A DNA stretch of 64,000 nucleotides from Hyphomicrobiales bacterium (GTDB lineage: Bacteria; Pseudomonadota; Alphaproteobacteria; Rhizobiales; Rhizobiaceae). This document shows positions 44,783-52,896 of the stretch, piece by piece. Below the pieces are notes generated by a model. That model was given only the letters and a program-made list of their open reading frames with translations. It was not told the origin of the DNA and searched no databases. Both the position numbers and the translations under genes were made by a program. The number at the start of each line of letters is the position of its first letter. The first letter of the stretch is position 1. The DNA is taken from NCBI GenBank assembly GCA_900469625.1, contig UBXV01000013.1, positions 1-64,000 of the forward strand, written 5' to 3'.

Positions 44783-45232
44783 ATGGATGAGATTGACAGA
44801 AAAATCATTGCAATTATTGCGCAGGATTCACGCCGGTCTCTGACCGATATCGGCGCGGCGGTCGAGCTGTCGCCGTCCTCCGTCAACGAGCGCATCCGCC
44901 GGCTTGTCGCAAGCGGTGTCGTTCGCAGCTTCACCATCGATGCCGACCATCGCGCGCTCGGCCTCGATGTGCTCGCCTTCGTCTGGGTCGGGCTTTCTGC
45001 CGATGCAGATGAGGCGGCGTTTCGCGCTTTCATGGCGACGCACCCGTCGGTCGCGGAATGTCACCACGTCACAGGCGCCTGGTCCTATTGCGTCAAGGTG
45101 CGCATGGCGTCGCTTGGCGACATCGAACCTTTCCTGGCCGAACTCAAGCACCGCCGGTTCCTCGCGCGCAGCGAGACCGTGATCGCCCTGTCGACAGTCA
45201 GGGAAACGCCGTTCACCGGTCCGGAGCGCTAG
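44783..45232 (+). CDS. Lrp/AsnC-family transcriptional regulator
   Basis: A 149-residue regulator. The N-terminal helix-turn-helix is MDEIDRKIIAIIAQDSRRSL plus AAVELSPSSVNERIRRLVAS. The C-terminal RAM domain (VLAFVWVGLSADADEAAF; VAECHHVTGAWSYCVKVRMA) usually senses an amino acid. An AT-rich leader of about 87 bp precedes it. It is followed after 3 bp by a LysE-type exporter gene, a pairing in which the regulator often controls amino-acid export. Confidence 0.92.
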   Translation: MDEIDRKIIAIIAQDSRRSLTDIGAAVELSPSSVNERIRRLVASGVVRSFTIDADHRALGLDVLAFVWVGLSADADEAAFRAFMATHPSVAECHHVTGAWSYCVKVRMASLGDIEPFLAELKHRRFLARSETVIALSTVRETPFTGPER

Positions 45233-45235
45233 ACG

Positions 45236-45859
45236 ATGTCCTTGCTGCTGTTCACAAAGGGCCTGTTGCTCGGTCTTGCCATCGCCGCCCCTGTCGGCCC
45301 GATCGGCGTCCTGTGCATCAACCGCACGCTCGAGCGCGGCTTCTGGGCCGGTGTGGCCGGTGGATTGGGAACCGCACTTGCCGATGCCAGTTACGCGCTG
45401 CTCGCGGCGGCAGGCTTTGCCGCATTCGCGGCCCTGCTGGCAACTGTCTCCGTTCCGCTCAGCCTTGCCGGCGGCGCCTTCATGATCTGGCTCGGCTGGC
45501 GAGGGCTGCGACCCAGCCCCGTTGCCGCTGCCGCCAGGATCGGCGCGCGCGACCTCCTCCAGACGACAGCCGCCACCTTCCTGCTGACCATCGCCAATCC
45601 GTTGACGATCCTGTCCTTTGCCGCGTTCTTTGCCGTTCTCGGCCTGGCGAATTCAGGCGGGTCTGCCGACGCCGCCATCGTCGTTGCCGGCGTCTTCCTT
45701 GGCTCGCTTGCCTGGTGGATGCTCCTGAGCGGCGGGGTTTCGCTGGCCCGGAGCCGGCTGCCCGACAGTTTCAGCACCTGGGTCTCGCGCCTTTCCGGCC
45801 TGGTATTGATTGCCTTCGGCGCCGCTGCGATCGGCTCGGTCGTGGCGGGCGTTATCTAA
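45236..45859 (+). CDS. LysE/RhtB-family amino-acid exporter
   Basis: A 207-residue inner-membrane protein with about six hydrophobic helices. It has the family start LFTKGLLLGLAIAAPVGPIGVLCINRTLERG and the central FLLTIANPLTILSFAAFFAV (split here by position, both halves visible). It is the expected size. It is almost certainly co-transcribed with the Lrp-type regulator directly upstream. The exported amino acid cannot be determined. Confidence 0.92.
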   Translation: MSLLLFTKGLLLGLAIAAPVGPIGVLCINRTLERGFWAGVAGGLGTALADASYALLAAAGFAAFAALLATVSVPLSLAGGAFMIWLGWRGLRPSPVAAAARIGARDLLQTTAATFLLTIANPLTILSFAAFFAVLGLANSGGSADAAIVVAGVFLGSLAWWMLLSGGVSLARSRLPDSFSTWVSRLSGLVLIAFGAAAIGSVVAGVI

Positions 45860-45892
45860 GGCCACGCCCGACAAAATTCGTGCCGCCCGCGG

Positions 45893-46309
45893 CTATTCAG
45901 CCGCCGGCTTGGCGCATTCGACATGCCACCATTTCGGGCGGCTGCCCCGATAGCTGTGAGAGACGGGGACGAGATCGACGGCATTGGTCTTGTCGAAGCA
46001 CCCGAGCATCAAGGCGACGACGGGCGCATCGTCGATCGCGCCGATCGTGCTGCCGCAGGTGCCGCAGAAGGCGCGACTGGAGTAATCGGAGGAGCGATAG
46101 GTCGAGGGCGCGCCACCGGGGCCAGTCCAGGCAACGGCGTCACTCGGAAATTCGACCCAGGCGACCGTCAGCCCACCCGAATGCCGCTGGCAGAGCTTGC
46201 AGGAGCAGGTGTGCGGCTTTCCGGCCGGCGCTTGCGCCTCGAAGCGGATGGCTCCGCATAGGCACCCTCCCTTATGGGGCTTGATCTTCTTGGCCACGGG
46301 TCGCGTCAC
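45893..46309 (-). CDS. GFA-family (CENP-V/glutathione-dependent formaldehyde-activating) protein
   Basis: A 138-residue zinc-binding GFA-domain protein. The cysteine pattern is typical: GGCLCGAIRF, then HTCSCKLCQRHSGG, then RAFCGTCGSTIG. Family members include glutathione-dependent formaldehyde-activating enzyme, but most have no proven activity. It ends convergently with the LysE gene 34 bp away and is divergent from the hydrolase gene, with a 72-bp promoter gap. Confidence 0.88.
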   Translation of the reverse strand: MTRPVAKKIKPHKGGCLCGAIRFEAQAPAGKPHTCSCKLCQRHSGGLTVAWVEFPSDAVAWTGPGGAPSTYRSSDYSSRAFCGTCGSTIGAIDDAPVVALMLGCFDKTNAVDLVPVSHSYRGSRPKWWHVECAKPAAE

Positions 46310-46381
46310 GCTTTACCTCCAGTTGCAGTTTCGAATCATCCGCAGCATAACTTGCGTCGGACGGATTAGTGTAGTGCCACG

Positions 46382-47863
46382 ATGATACATCCCATGAGGG
46401 CATCCATGCGTGTGGTTTTAGCGATATCGACCCTGATCATCGGCGCCTGCGTCGCCGCCCCGGCAATGGCCGAGGAAGAAACCCAATCGCCTGCACGTCT
46501 GGAGGCGACCATCGAAGCGGTGGAGCACGGTCTCGTGCAGGCGGTCTCCATTGCCGGGGAACCGGCAAGGACGCGATCGCTGCCCGACGAAATGACACGG
46601 CTTCATGTGCCTGGGGTCAGCATCGCGGTCCTTGACGATGGCAAGATCGTCTGGGCGAAAGGCTATGGCATGACCCGTTCCGGCGGACCGCCGGTCACGC
46701 CGGATACGATCTTTCAGGCGGCATCGATCAGCAAGCCGGTTACCGCCGTTGCCGCATTGCGGCTGGTCGATCAAGGCAAGCTCGCCCTCGACGGTGACGT
46801 CAATGAGCAGCTTGAGGGCTGGACGCTTCCGGCGCCGACGGGGGTTCATGTCACCTTGCGCGATCTACTCTCGCATACGGCAGGCACAACAGTGTCCGGC
46901 TTTCCGGGTTACGCCGCGGGAAAGCCGGTGCCGACCATCGACGACGTGCTTCTCGGTCGGCCGCCGGCGACGACGAAACCCGTCATCGTGGACACGCCGC
47001 CTGGAGAGGCCTGGCGTTATTCCGGCGGCGGCACGACTGTCGTTCAGAAACTGATTGGCGATGCGACCGGCCGGGCCTTCGCCGATGTTTTGCGCGAAAC
47101 GGTTCTCGACCCCGTCGGCATGACGCACAGCAGCTTTGTGCAACCACTTGGCGAATCGGCTCTCAAAACCGCGGCATGGCCACATGACGCCGCCGGCGAT
47201 CAGATTCCGGGCGGCCCGCATACCTACCCTGAACTCGCGGCAGCCGGCCTCTGGACGACACCGAGCGATCTCGCCCGTTTCGTGCTCGCGGTGCAACGTG
47301 CGGCCGGCCACGCCCCTGACGCATTGCTGCCGCCGGCACTCGCCGACGCAATGCTGACGCCCGTCAAATCCGACTATGGGCTGGGTTTCAGCCTACGCGT
47401 CACATCGGGCGTTCACAGTTTTTCGCATAGCGGCAGCAATGAAGGCTACGAAGGCGTGCTCATTGCGTTTTCCGGAAGTGGTGACGGTGTCGTGGTGATG
47501 ACCAACGGCCAGCAGGGCGGCGAACTGGCGAACGCGTTGGTTCACAGCGTTGCCGTCGCGTATGGCTGGCCCGATTATCGCAGTATCGAGCGACCCAGCA
47601 TTCCGGTTTCCGCCGAAAAGGCGGCAAGGCTCGCCGGCGAATATCGGGTTCAAGGCCGAGGCACCTTCTCGATTGTCGCAAACGGCGGACAGTTGTCTGT
47701 TTCGCTGAAGGAAGGCGTCAGCGAACCGCTGTACGCAATGTCGTCAAGCGCATACTTCGTGCTTTCGAGGGACAGGGTGTTCCATATCGATGACACCAGC
47801 GCGACACTCAAGGGCCGGCTGGTCAACGGCCCCTTCAGCGTCGACTTCACGAAAATCCGCTGA
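46382..47863 (+). CDS. Exported serine beta-lactamase-like hydrolase
   Basis: A 493-residue member of the class C beta-lactamase/penicillin-binding-protein-like family. The signal peptide is RVVLAISTLIIGACVAAPAMA; ATG 46406 would start right before it. The catalytic SxxK is SISK in QAASISKPVTAVAAL, the Tyr motif is in WRYSGGGTTVVQKL, and the third motif is HSGSNEGYEG. A C-terminal domain of about 90 residues (AARLAGEYRVQGRGTFSIVA onward) resembles the lipocalin-like tail of such hydrolases. Most of these are peptidases or esterases rather than drug-resistance enzymes. Confidence 0.88.
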   Translation: MIHPMRASMRVVLAISTLIIGACVAAPAMAEEETQSPARLEATIEAVEHGLVQAVSIAGEPARTRSLPDEMTRLHVPGVSIAVLDDGKIVWAKGYGMTRSGGPPVTPDTIFQAASISKPVTAVAALRLVDQGKLALDGDVNEQLEGWTLPAPTGVHVTLRDLLSHTAGTTVSGFPGYAAGKPVPTIDDVLLGRPPATTKPVIVDTPPGEAWRYSGGGTTVVQKLIGDATGRAFADVLRETVLDPVGMTHSSFVQPLGESALKTAAWPHDAAGDQIPGGPHTYPELAAAGLWTTPSDLARFVLAVQRAAGHAPDALLPPALADAMLTPVKSDYGLGFSLRVTSGVHSFSHSGSNEGYEGVLIAFSGSGDGVVVMTNGQQGGELANALVHSVAVAYGWPDYRSIERPSIPVSAEKAARLAGEYRVQGRGTFSIVANGGQLSVSLKEGVSEPLYAMSSSAYFVLSRDRVFHIDDTSATLKGRLVNGPFSVDFTKIR

Positions 47864-47952
47864 ACGTGACAACGACCGTGCGTCGCGGCCGGCTGAAGCG
47901 CCGCCCGCCCGAACAGACGCGCGGCGCTGCTGCGCCAGCGTGCACGAAGCCG

Positions 47953-47976
47953 TGGCTTGGCTTGGCTTGGCTTGGC
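47953..47976. repeat. TGGCT pentanucleotide tandem repeat
   Basis: TGGCT is repeated 4.8 times between the hydrolase stop and the convergent VirK-like gene's stop. It is non-coding. The number of units may vary between strains through slippage. Confidence 0.75.
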
Positions 47977-47992
47977 GACCATGGGCCGCCGA

Positions 47993-48997
47993 TCAATAAA
48001 ACCACGCGCCGATATCCCGGAACGCCCGTTTACTTTGTTCGCGCCGATTACCGTCGCGTGCCGTCTGACCGTCGCCGATCGGCAGGCTGAAACCGAAGGG
48101 ATCGGACGGTTGGCCGCCCCTGTCACCCCAATAGGCATCGAGATCGGTGACCATCATCCGTCGACGCTTGCGCCTCCGGCGATTGATCACATGCCTCTCG
48201 TTGGAGACAGCATAGAGGTGCAACGCGTTGCCCTCGCTGGCGAGCCCCTGCAGCGTGAGCAGGACGGCATCCTTCGGCCGCAAGCCGCCGAGGTCGCGCG
48301 TGGCGGTGATCAGCGCCCGCTTCCCGTCGCCCCCGCGTGGCCCCTGCATGCCGCCGATCACCAGACTATAGGCGTCGTGGTCGCAGCGCACGAAGGCGAA
48401 GCTGGCCGTGCAAAGCGCATATCGGTCGCTCTGGCGGCTGAGCCGGATGGCAAAGGCGCCCTCGTGGCGCCCCCCGCAATGGTCGGCCAGAAGCAACTGG
48501 ACGCGGTAGTTTTCGGCGCGCCCACCGACAGTGCCCATTTCCATCGATGCACCCCGCCACAGGGCCATCAGCGATCGGCGGGACAGCACCTCGCTGGCGA
48601 TATCGAAATGGTTCATCAGCAGCTGAAGTCGCCGCCGGCAAGACGCGCCGTGCAACAGGAACGTCGGCACCGACTTGCGGATGAGATCGTCGTGCGGGAG
48701 ACCCAATCTGTAGCGGTCGCCGAACGCGCCGAGAAAGGCGAGCCAGCGCGTGGTCGACACCGGGTGGCGGGCAAGACGCATCGAGAAGACGATCGCGCGT
48801 TTCAATGTCAGCCGCCCGCCGAGCTTGAGAACCTGCCACAGAACGTGACGGCCCGAGCGACCGCATTCCGGCATGTTGGCGGCCGCGACATAGCCTAAAG
48901 CCGACGGTGGGGTTTCAACCCGGCAAACGCCCGTGTCGGTGAGCGATGGCGGTTCCGATCGAGCGCTGAATTGCGGCAAACGACCTTCCAGGGACAT
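47993..48997 (-). CDS. VirK/YbjX-family protein (DUF535)
   Basis: A 334-residue protein that I assign to the VirK/YbjX (DUF535) family from its layout. An N-terminal helical segment (RHVLWQVLKLGGRLTLKRAI) leads to HDDLIRKSVPTFLLHGASCR and RRLQLLMNHFDIASEVL. The core has ENYRVQLLLADHCGGRHEGA, FVRCDHDAYSLVIGGMQGPR, and a late basic/aspartate segment RRRRKRRRMMVTDLDAYWGD. In enterobacteria such proteins are linked to envelope stress and PhoP control. ATG 48997 has AAGGA about 9 nt upstream; a longer start at 49078 is less likely. A two-component system lies directly upstream on the same strand. Confidence 0.78.
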   Translation of the reverse strand: MSLEGRLPQFSARSEPPSLTDTGVCRVETPPSALGYVAAANMPECGRSGRHVLWQVLKLGGRLTLKRAIVFSMRLARHPVSTTRWLAFLGAFGDRYRLGLPHDDLIRKSVPTFLLHGASCRRRLQLLMNHFDIASEVLSRRSLMALWRGASMEMGTVGGRAENYRVQLLLADHCGGRHEGAFAIRLSRQSDRYALCTASFAFVRCDHDAYSLVIGGMQGPRGGDGKRALITATRDLGGLRPKDAVLLTLQGLASEGNALHLYAVSNERHVINRRRRKRRRMMVTDLDAYWGDRGGQPSDPFGFSLPIGDGQTARDGNRREQSKRAFRDIGAWFY

Positions 48998-49217
48998 GGT
49001 GCAATTCCTTGAAAGCAAATGCTTGTCGAAGCATCGCCGGGATATCCGGCGCCGCTCGGTTTGCCTTCTGTTTGTCAAGGGAATGCGGAGATGTGATCGG
49101 GAATTGGGCGCCGGTCAAACGAGCCGATCGTCTCGGCGCCATGCCTTCGCCGGCGCTGGCGTCGGGCACGCCGACGGGGCCTGTCAGGCCCCGGTCATGA
49201 TGTGGCGAAGGCCGTGG

Positions 49218-50390
49218 TCAGGCGAGGCTTTCGCGCGGCAGCATGATGGTGATCATCGCCCCGCCGCCCGGCCGCGCCCCGAATTCCAGTCGACCGCCAT
49301 GCGCCTTGGCAATGGCCTGCACCACCGATAGGCCGAGCCCCGTACCGCCGGTTGCCCGCGAGCGGGAACCATCTCCGCGCCAGAAGAGGTCGATCGAGTG
49401 CGTCGACACATCGTCTGGCAGTCCCGGCCCGCGATCGAGCACCCGGATGAAGGCTTCGTCGGCGCCTCTGACCCCGGTCTCGCAACGAAGCACGCCGCCA
49501 GATGCCGCATAGCGACAGGCATTTTCGACGAGCGCAAGCAGCGCCTGACGCAGGCGCTGGCAATCCCCCTGCACGACAGCGGGCATCAGCGCCACCTCGA
49601 GCGACAGGCCGGCGGATGCCAGGATGGTGCGAGATGCGCCGAGGACCTGCGTCGCTTCGGCGGCGAGATCGACGGCGCCGCGGTGGGTCACCAGCTTCTG
49701 GCCAGCGGCGAGCGACAGCGTGCGCAGATCCTCGACCAAAGCCGACAGCCCCTCGACCTGGACGAGCAATTGCCGCACGCGCTCCTGCTCGAGCGGAAAG
49801 ACGCCGTCGGCCATGCCCTGCAGGTTGCCCTGGAGGATCGTCAGCGGCGTGCGCAACTCGTGGGCGACCGCCATCGTATTGAAGCGGAGGCGACTTTCCA
49901 TGCTTTCGAGCTCTGCCGCCAGCTCATCGAAATTCTTGATCAACGTCGCCACCTCTTTCGCGCCCTTCCCGACGGAGCCAACTCGAACTGCGAAATCCCC
50001 CGCACGCAGATCCTCGGTCGCCTGCGCAAGCAGCTCGAGGGGGAGACTAATCTTTCGGGCGAGCCAATAGCCGATCAGGCTGCAGGTGGCCGCAGCGATC
50101 ACACCGAACGTGATTATCGACAGGTCTATCTCGTTATTGCCCCATTCCTCGATCGCGGGAACGCTGGTGACAAACGCACGAAGGTTTTCCTCTGTCGGCA
50201 TCCGGCCGGCATTGATGTCGGTATAGCCTTGCGCCGCCCCGCGCGACATCATCTTGAGCATCCGCTCCTCGAGGTCTGCCTCCATCCACATGACACCGAA
50301 ATAGACGATGCACACGCTGACCACGAGCAGCACGGCCTGAAGCATCGCCGTGAGAACGCCGAGCGGCATTCGCGACATTCTGATTTTCAT
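49218..50390 (-). CDS. Sensor histidine kinase (BaeS-like)
   Basis: A 390-residue inner-membrane kinase. There are two transmembrane helices (about residues 8-33 and 90-108) with a short periplasmic sensor between them, then a HAMP linker (ARKISLPLELLAQATEDLRAG). The phosphoacceptor histidine is in FNTMAVAHELRTPLT. The ATPase domain has LVENACRYA (N box), VLDRGPGLPDD (G1) and GGTGLGLSVVQAIAKAHGG (G2). The start overlaps the response-regulator stop as ATGA. The signal is unknown. Confidence 0.93.
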   Translation of the reverse strand: MKIRMSRMPLGVLTAMLQAVLLVVSVCIVYFGVMWMEADLEERMLKMMSRGAAQGYTDINAGRMPTEENLRAFVTSVPAIEEWGNNEIDLSIITFGVIAAATCSLIGYWLARKISLPLELLAQATEDLRAGDFAVRVGSVGKGAKEVATLIKNFDELAAELESMESRLRFNTMAVAHELRTPLTILQGNLQGMADGVFPLEQERVRQLLVQVEGLSALVEDLRTLSLAAGQKLVTHRGAVDLAAEATQVLGASRTILASAGLSLEVALMPAVVQGDCQRLRQALLALVENACRYAASGGVLRCETGVRGADEAFIRVLDRGPGLPDDVSTHSIDLFWRGDGSRSRATGGTGLGLSVVQAIAKAHGGRLEFGARPGGGAMITIMLPRESLA

Positions 50391-51088
50391 CTCGGCTCCA
50401 CAAAACGGTAGCCGACGCCGCGAACCGCGGTGAAGAAACCGGCAGCGCCGAGATCCTCGAGCTTGCGCCTGAGATTGGCGACATGGGTATCGACGGTTCG
50501 TGCCAGCGCGTCGCTGTCGGGAAGGCAGGCGTCGAGAATATCGGCCCGCTCGAAGGCGTGCGTCGGACGGCGGATCATGTGCGCCAGGATGCGGAATTCG
50601 CTGAGCGTCAGCGGCAGCGACTGTCGCTTGCCGCTGGTTTCGACGAAGGCGGCATGGGCGTCGAGATCGACCTCGACATTTTCGAAACGCAGCACCGTTG
50701 CGCCGCCGCCGTTTCTCGTGCGCCGGAGCACCGCATTGACGCGGGCCACGACCTCCTGCGGGTTGAACGGCTTGACGACGTAATCGTCAGCCCCGAGCCT
50801 GAGGCCCGCGAGACGATCGAGATCTTCGGCAAGCGCCGTCACCATGATCGTCGGCGTGTTGCTCTCGCGGCGAATGCGCGCCAGCACTTCGAAACCGTCG
50901 AGTCTCGGAATACGCACGTCGAGAAGCACGAGATCCGGCGAAAGCACGGAATGATGGGTCAGCGCAGTCTCGCCATCGGCAGCGCGCACCGTCCGGAAAC
51001 CGTCGCGCACCAGATAGGCATCGAGGATCTGGGCAATCTCCGGTTCGTCCTCGACCAAAAGGATCAGCCCCTTGTCGACCATCTGCAT
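50387..51088 (-). CDS. OmpR-family response regulator
   Basis: A 233-residue regulator. The receiver domain has the acidic pair in LLVEDEPEIAQ, the phosphoacceptor Asp in DLVLLDVRIPRLDG, Thr in MVTALAED and Lys in DDYVVKPFNP. The C-terminal winged helix has LTLSEFRILAHMIRRP and RTVDTHVANLRRKLEDLG, ending VRGVGYRFVEPR. It is coupled to the kinase gene downstream. It is divergent from fabZ across 236 bp, which may contain its own target sites. Confidence 0.94.
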   Translation of the reverse strand: MQMVDKGLILLVEDEPEIAQILDAYLVRDGFRTVRAADGETALTHHSVLSPDLVLLDVRIPRLDGFEVLARIRRESNTPTIMVTALAEDLDRLAGLRLGADDYVVKPFNPQEVVARVNAVLRRTRNGGGATVLRFENVEVDLDAHAAFVETSGKRQSLPLTLSEFRILAHMIRRPTHAFERADILDACLPDSDALARTVDTHVANLRRKLEDLGAAGFFTAVRGVGYRFVEPR

Positions 51089-51324
51089 TGTCCTCGCGCA
51101 TATGTTGTGATCGGCAGCTTATGGGACGAAAAAACCCGGCGCGCAATTCGTCGCAACCACCCTCGACAGCACCACGCCGCATTCCGCATCGAGCCTACTT
51201 CGTTTCTCCGTCATTCCTTGACAAATCGAACCGAGTGTCCGCCCGGAACCGCCGGTTTCCTGGCAACGATCGCGATACGCCCGCCGTTGGCCGTCCCCTT
51301 TATCAGCCCCGCAAAGGACAAAGC

Positions 51325-51813
51325 ATGGCCGTTGAGACGACCGAGCTCACATCTGCCGACATCGGCAAGATCCTGCAATGCATCCCGCACCGCTATCCCT
51401 TTCTGCTGATCGACAGGCTCGTTTCGATCCGGGGCGAAGAAAGCGGCATCGGGATCAAGAACGTCTCGATCAATGAGCCGCAGTTTCAGGGGCATTTCCC
51501 CGGCAATCCCGTTTTCCCGGGCGTGCTGATCGTCGAGGGCATGGCGCAAACGGCAGGCGTCATGTGTGCCGCGGCAAAACTTGCCCAGGGCCTGACCCCG
51601 AAGATCATCTACATGCTCACCGTCGACGGCGCGCGTTTTCGCAAGCCCGTGCGTCCGGGCGACACCCTGGAGTACCACCTGACGAAGCTCGCCTATCGCC
51701 GCAATGTCTGGCGCTATCGCGCCGATGCGCTGGTCGACGGCACGCGCGTGGCTGAAGCGGAAATCTCCGCCTACCTGGAGACAGAGGCGCAACTGGACGA
51801 GACGGCAGCCTGA
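51325..51813 (+). CDS. fabZ: (3R)-hydroxyacyl-ACP dehydratase FabZ
   Basis: A 162-residue hot-dog-fold dehydratase of fatty-acid synthesis. It has ILQCIPHRYPFLLIDRL, the catalytic histidine in FQGHFPGNPVFPGVL and the catalytic glutamate in IVEGMAQTAGV. AAAGGA precedes ATG 51325. The upstream-open frame to 51088 is non-coding by comparison with the family. FabZ is usually encoded among lpxD-lpxA-lpxB. Here it stands alone, so it may be a second copy, possibly for special acyl chains. Confidence 0.92.
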   Translation: MAVETTELTSADIGKILQCIPHRYPFLLIDRLVSIRGEESGIGIKNVSINEPQFQGHFPGNPVFPGVLIVEGMAQTAGVMCAAAKLAQGLTPKIIYMLTVDGARFRKPVRPGDTLEYHLTKLAYRRNVWRYRADALVDGTRVAEAEISAYLETEAQLDETAA

Positions 51814-52043
51814 ACCTTGCATGGCGCCAGGCGCGCAGGTCCTTCATCCGCCTGGCGCAGCCGGATCGCGGCGGCACTCCTTTGCCCGCCATCTCGCAGA
51901 ACCCACCGGGCAAGAAACGAGGCGGCGACGGCTGGCGGAGTGTCTGTCCGCCTCGAGCCTTCTCCCTTTCCACGCCCTTCCTTGACAGAGGAAAGCAACA
52001 GTCCGCTCGCCCCAATCAACATCCTCCATCGCGAGCATCCGGA

Positions 52044-52841
52044 ATGTCCAGCATCCTGCAGTCGACCACCACATCTCCAACCGGTCGCCGTTCACATGTC
52101 GCCAATCCCCTGGCATGGCCTGCCCTGTTGCAGACCCACGTCCATGACCAGCCCGTTCAGGCGGCCGCTTCGGCAACAATCCTTGCAGGCTTTGTCTTCA
52201 TGGCCTTTCCGGGCATCGATCTCGCCGTGTCGCGACTGGCGGCCGTGGACGCAGGCTTTCCACTGTCGCAGGAGCACGCCCTGCGCGTGGTGCGCGATTT
52301 CAACCGCCAGATTCCGGTTCTGCTACTGCCTCTTGTCGCAGTCATGCTCGCCGTGCAGATGCGTTCGCCGCGCGACTGGCTTCCACGCCCGCACAAACTG
52401 CTGTTTTTCCTCACGTTTTATGCGGTTGGTCCGGGCCTGGCCATCCAGTTCCTGAAACGGCTTGTCGGTCGCGCCCGGCCCAACGAGATCGTCGAGTTCG
52501 GCGGGACGCTGCCTTTTACGCCCGCTTGGCAGGTTTCGGGCGCCTGCTCGCGCAGTTGTTCGTTTGCTTCGGGCGAATCGGCGACAGCCATCGCCTTGAT
52601 GGGGCTGGCCATCCTGCTGCCGGCACGGTGGCGCGTCAGGACGATTGTGGCCCTGGTGCCTGTTGTGCTCATCTTCTCGCTCAACCGGATCGCCTTCGGA
52701 GCGCATTTTCTCTCCGACGTGGTGCTCGCCTGGCTGCTGATGCTCTGGATCATGGCCTGGTTGTGGTCGGTCTTCGCCGCCAATGGGACGCGCATTGATG
52801 CCGCGCTCACGCGTCAAAGGCCGACTGAAAACCGGCATTGA
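52044..52841 (+). CDS. PAP2-family phosphatase with altered second motif
   Basis: A 265-residue membrane protein with about five helices. The first PAP2 motif is KRLVGRARP (KxxxxxxRP) and the third is NRIAFGAHFLSDVVLAW (RxxxxxHxxxD). The second motif, normally PSGH, reads FASGESAT, so the usual histidine is Glu. Family members remove phosphate from lipids such as lipid A, undecaprenyl-PP or PGP. The third-motif His is kept, so activity is not excluded. ATG 52044 has only a weak ribosome site; the frame is open back to 51882. Confidence 0.82.
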   Translation: MSSILQSTTTSPTGRRSHVANPLAWPALLQTHVHDQPVQAAASATILAGFVFMAFPGIDLAVSRLAAVDAGFPLSQEHALRVVRDFNRQIPVLLLPLVAVMLAVQMRSPRDWLPRPHKLLFFLTFYAVGPGLAIQFLKRLVGRARPNEIVEFGGTLPFTPAWQVSGACSRSCSFASGESATAIALMGLAILLPARWRVRTIVALVPVVLIFSLNRIAFGAHFLSDVVLAWLLMLWIMAWLWSVFAANGTRIDAALTRQRPTENRH

Positions 52842-52861
52842 AACCCAATGAAACCCCGCGG

Positions 52862-52883
52862 CCGGCGGCAGTCTTGCCGTCGG
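52862..52883. terminator. Hairpin between convergent PAP2 and LacI genes
   Basis: CCGGCGGCA (52862-52870), loop GTCT, TGCCGTCGG (52875-52883). The result is a 9-bp stem with one G-U pair in the plus-strand transcript. It lies in the 55-bp gap between two converging genes and could end both transcripts. No T-run follows. Confidence 0.45.
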
Positions 52884-52896
52884 TCGACCGCGGCCG

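Noticed and set aside
46382-47863. Antibiotic-resistance beta-lactamase
   Set aside because: The SxxK fold is shared by many peptidases and esterases. The extra C-terminal domain and the lack of an ampR-like neighbour argue against a resistance role.
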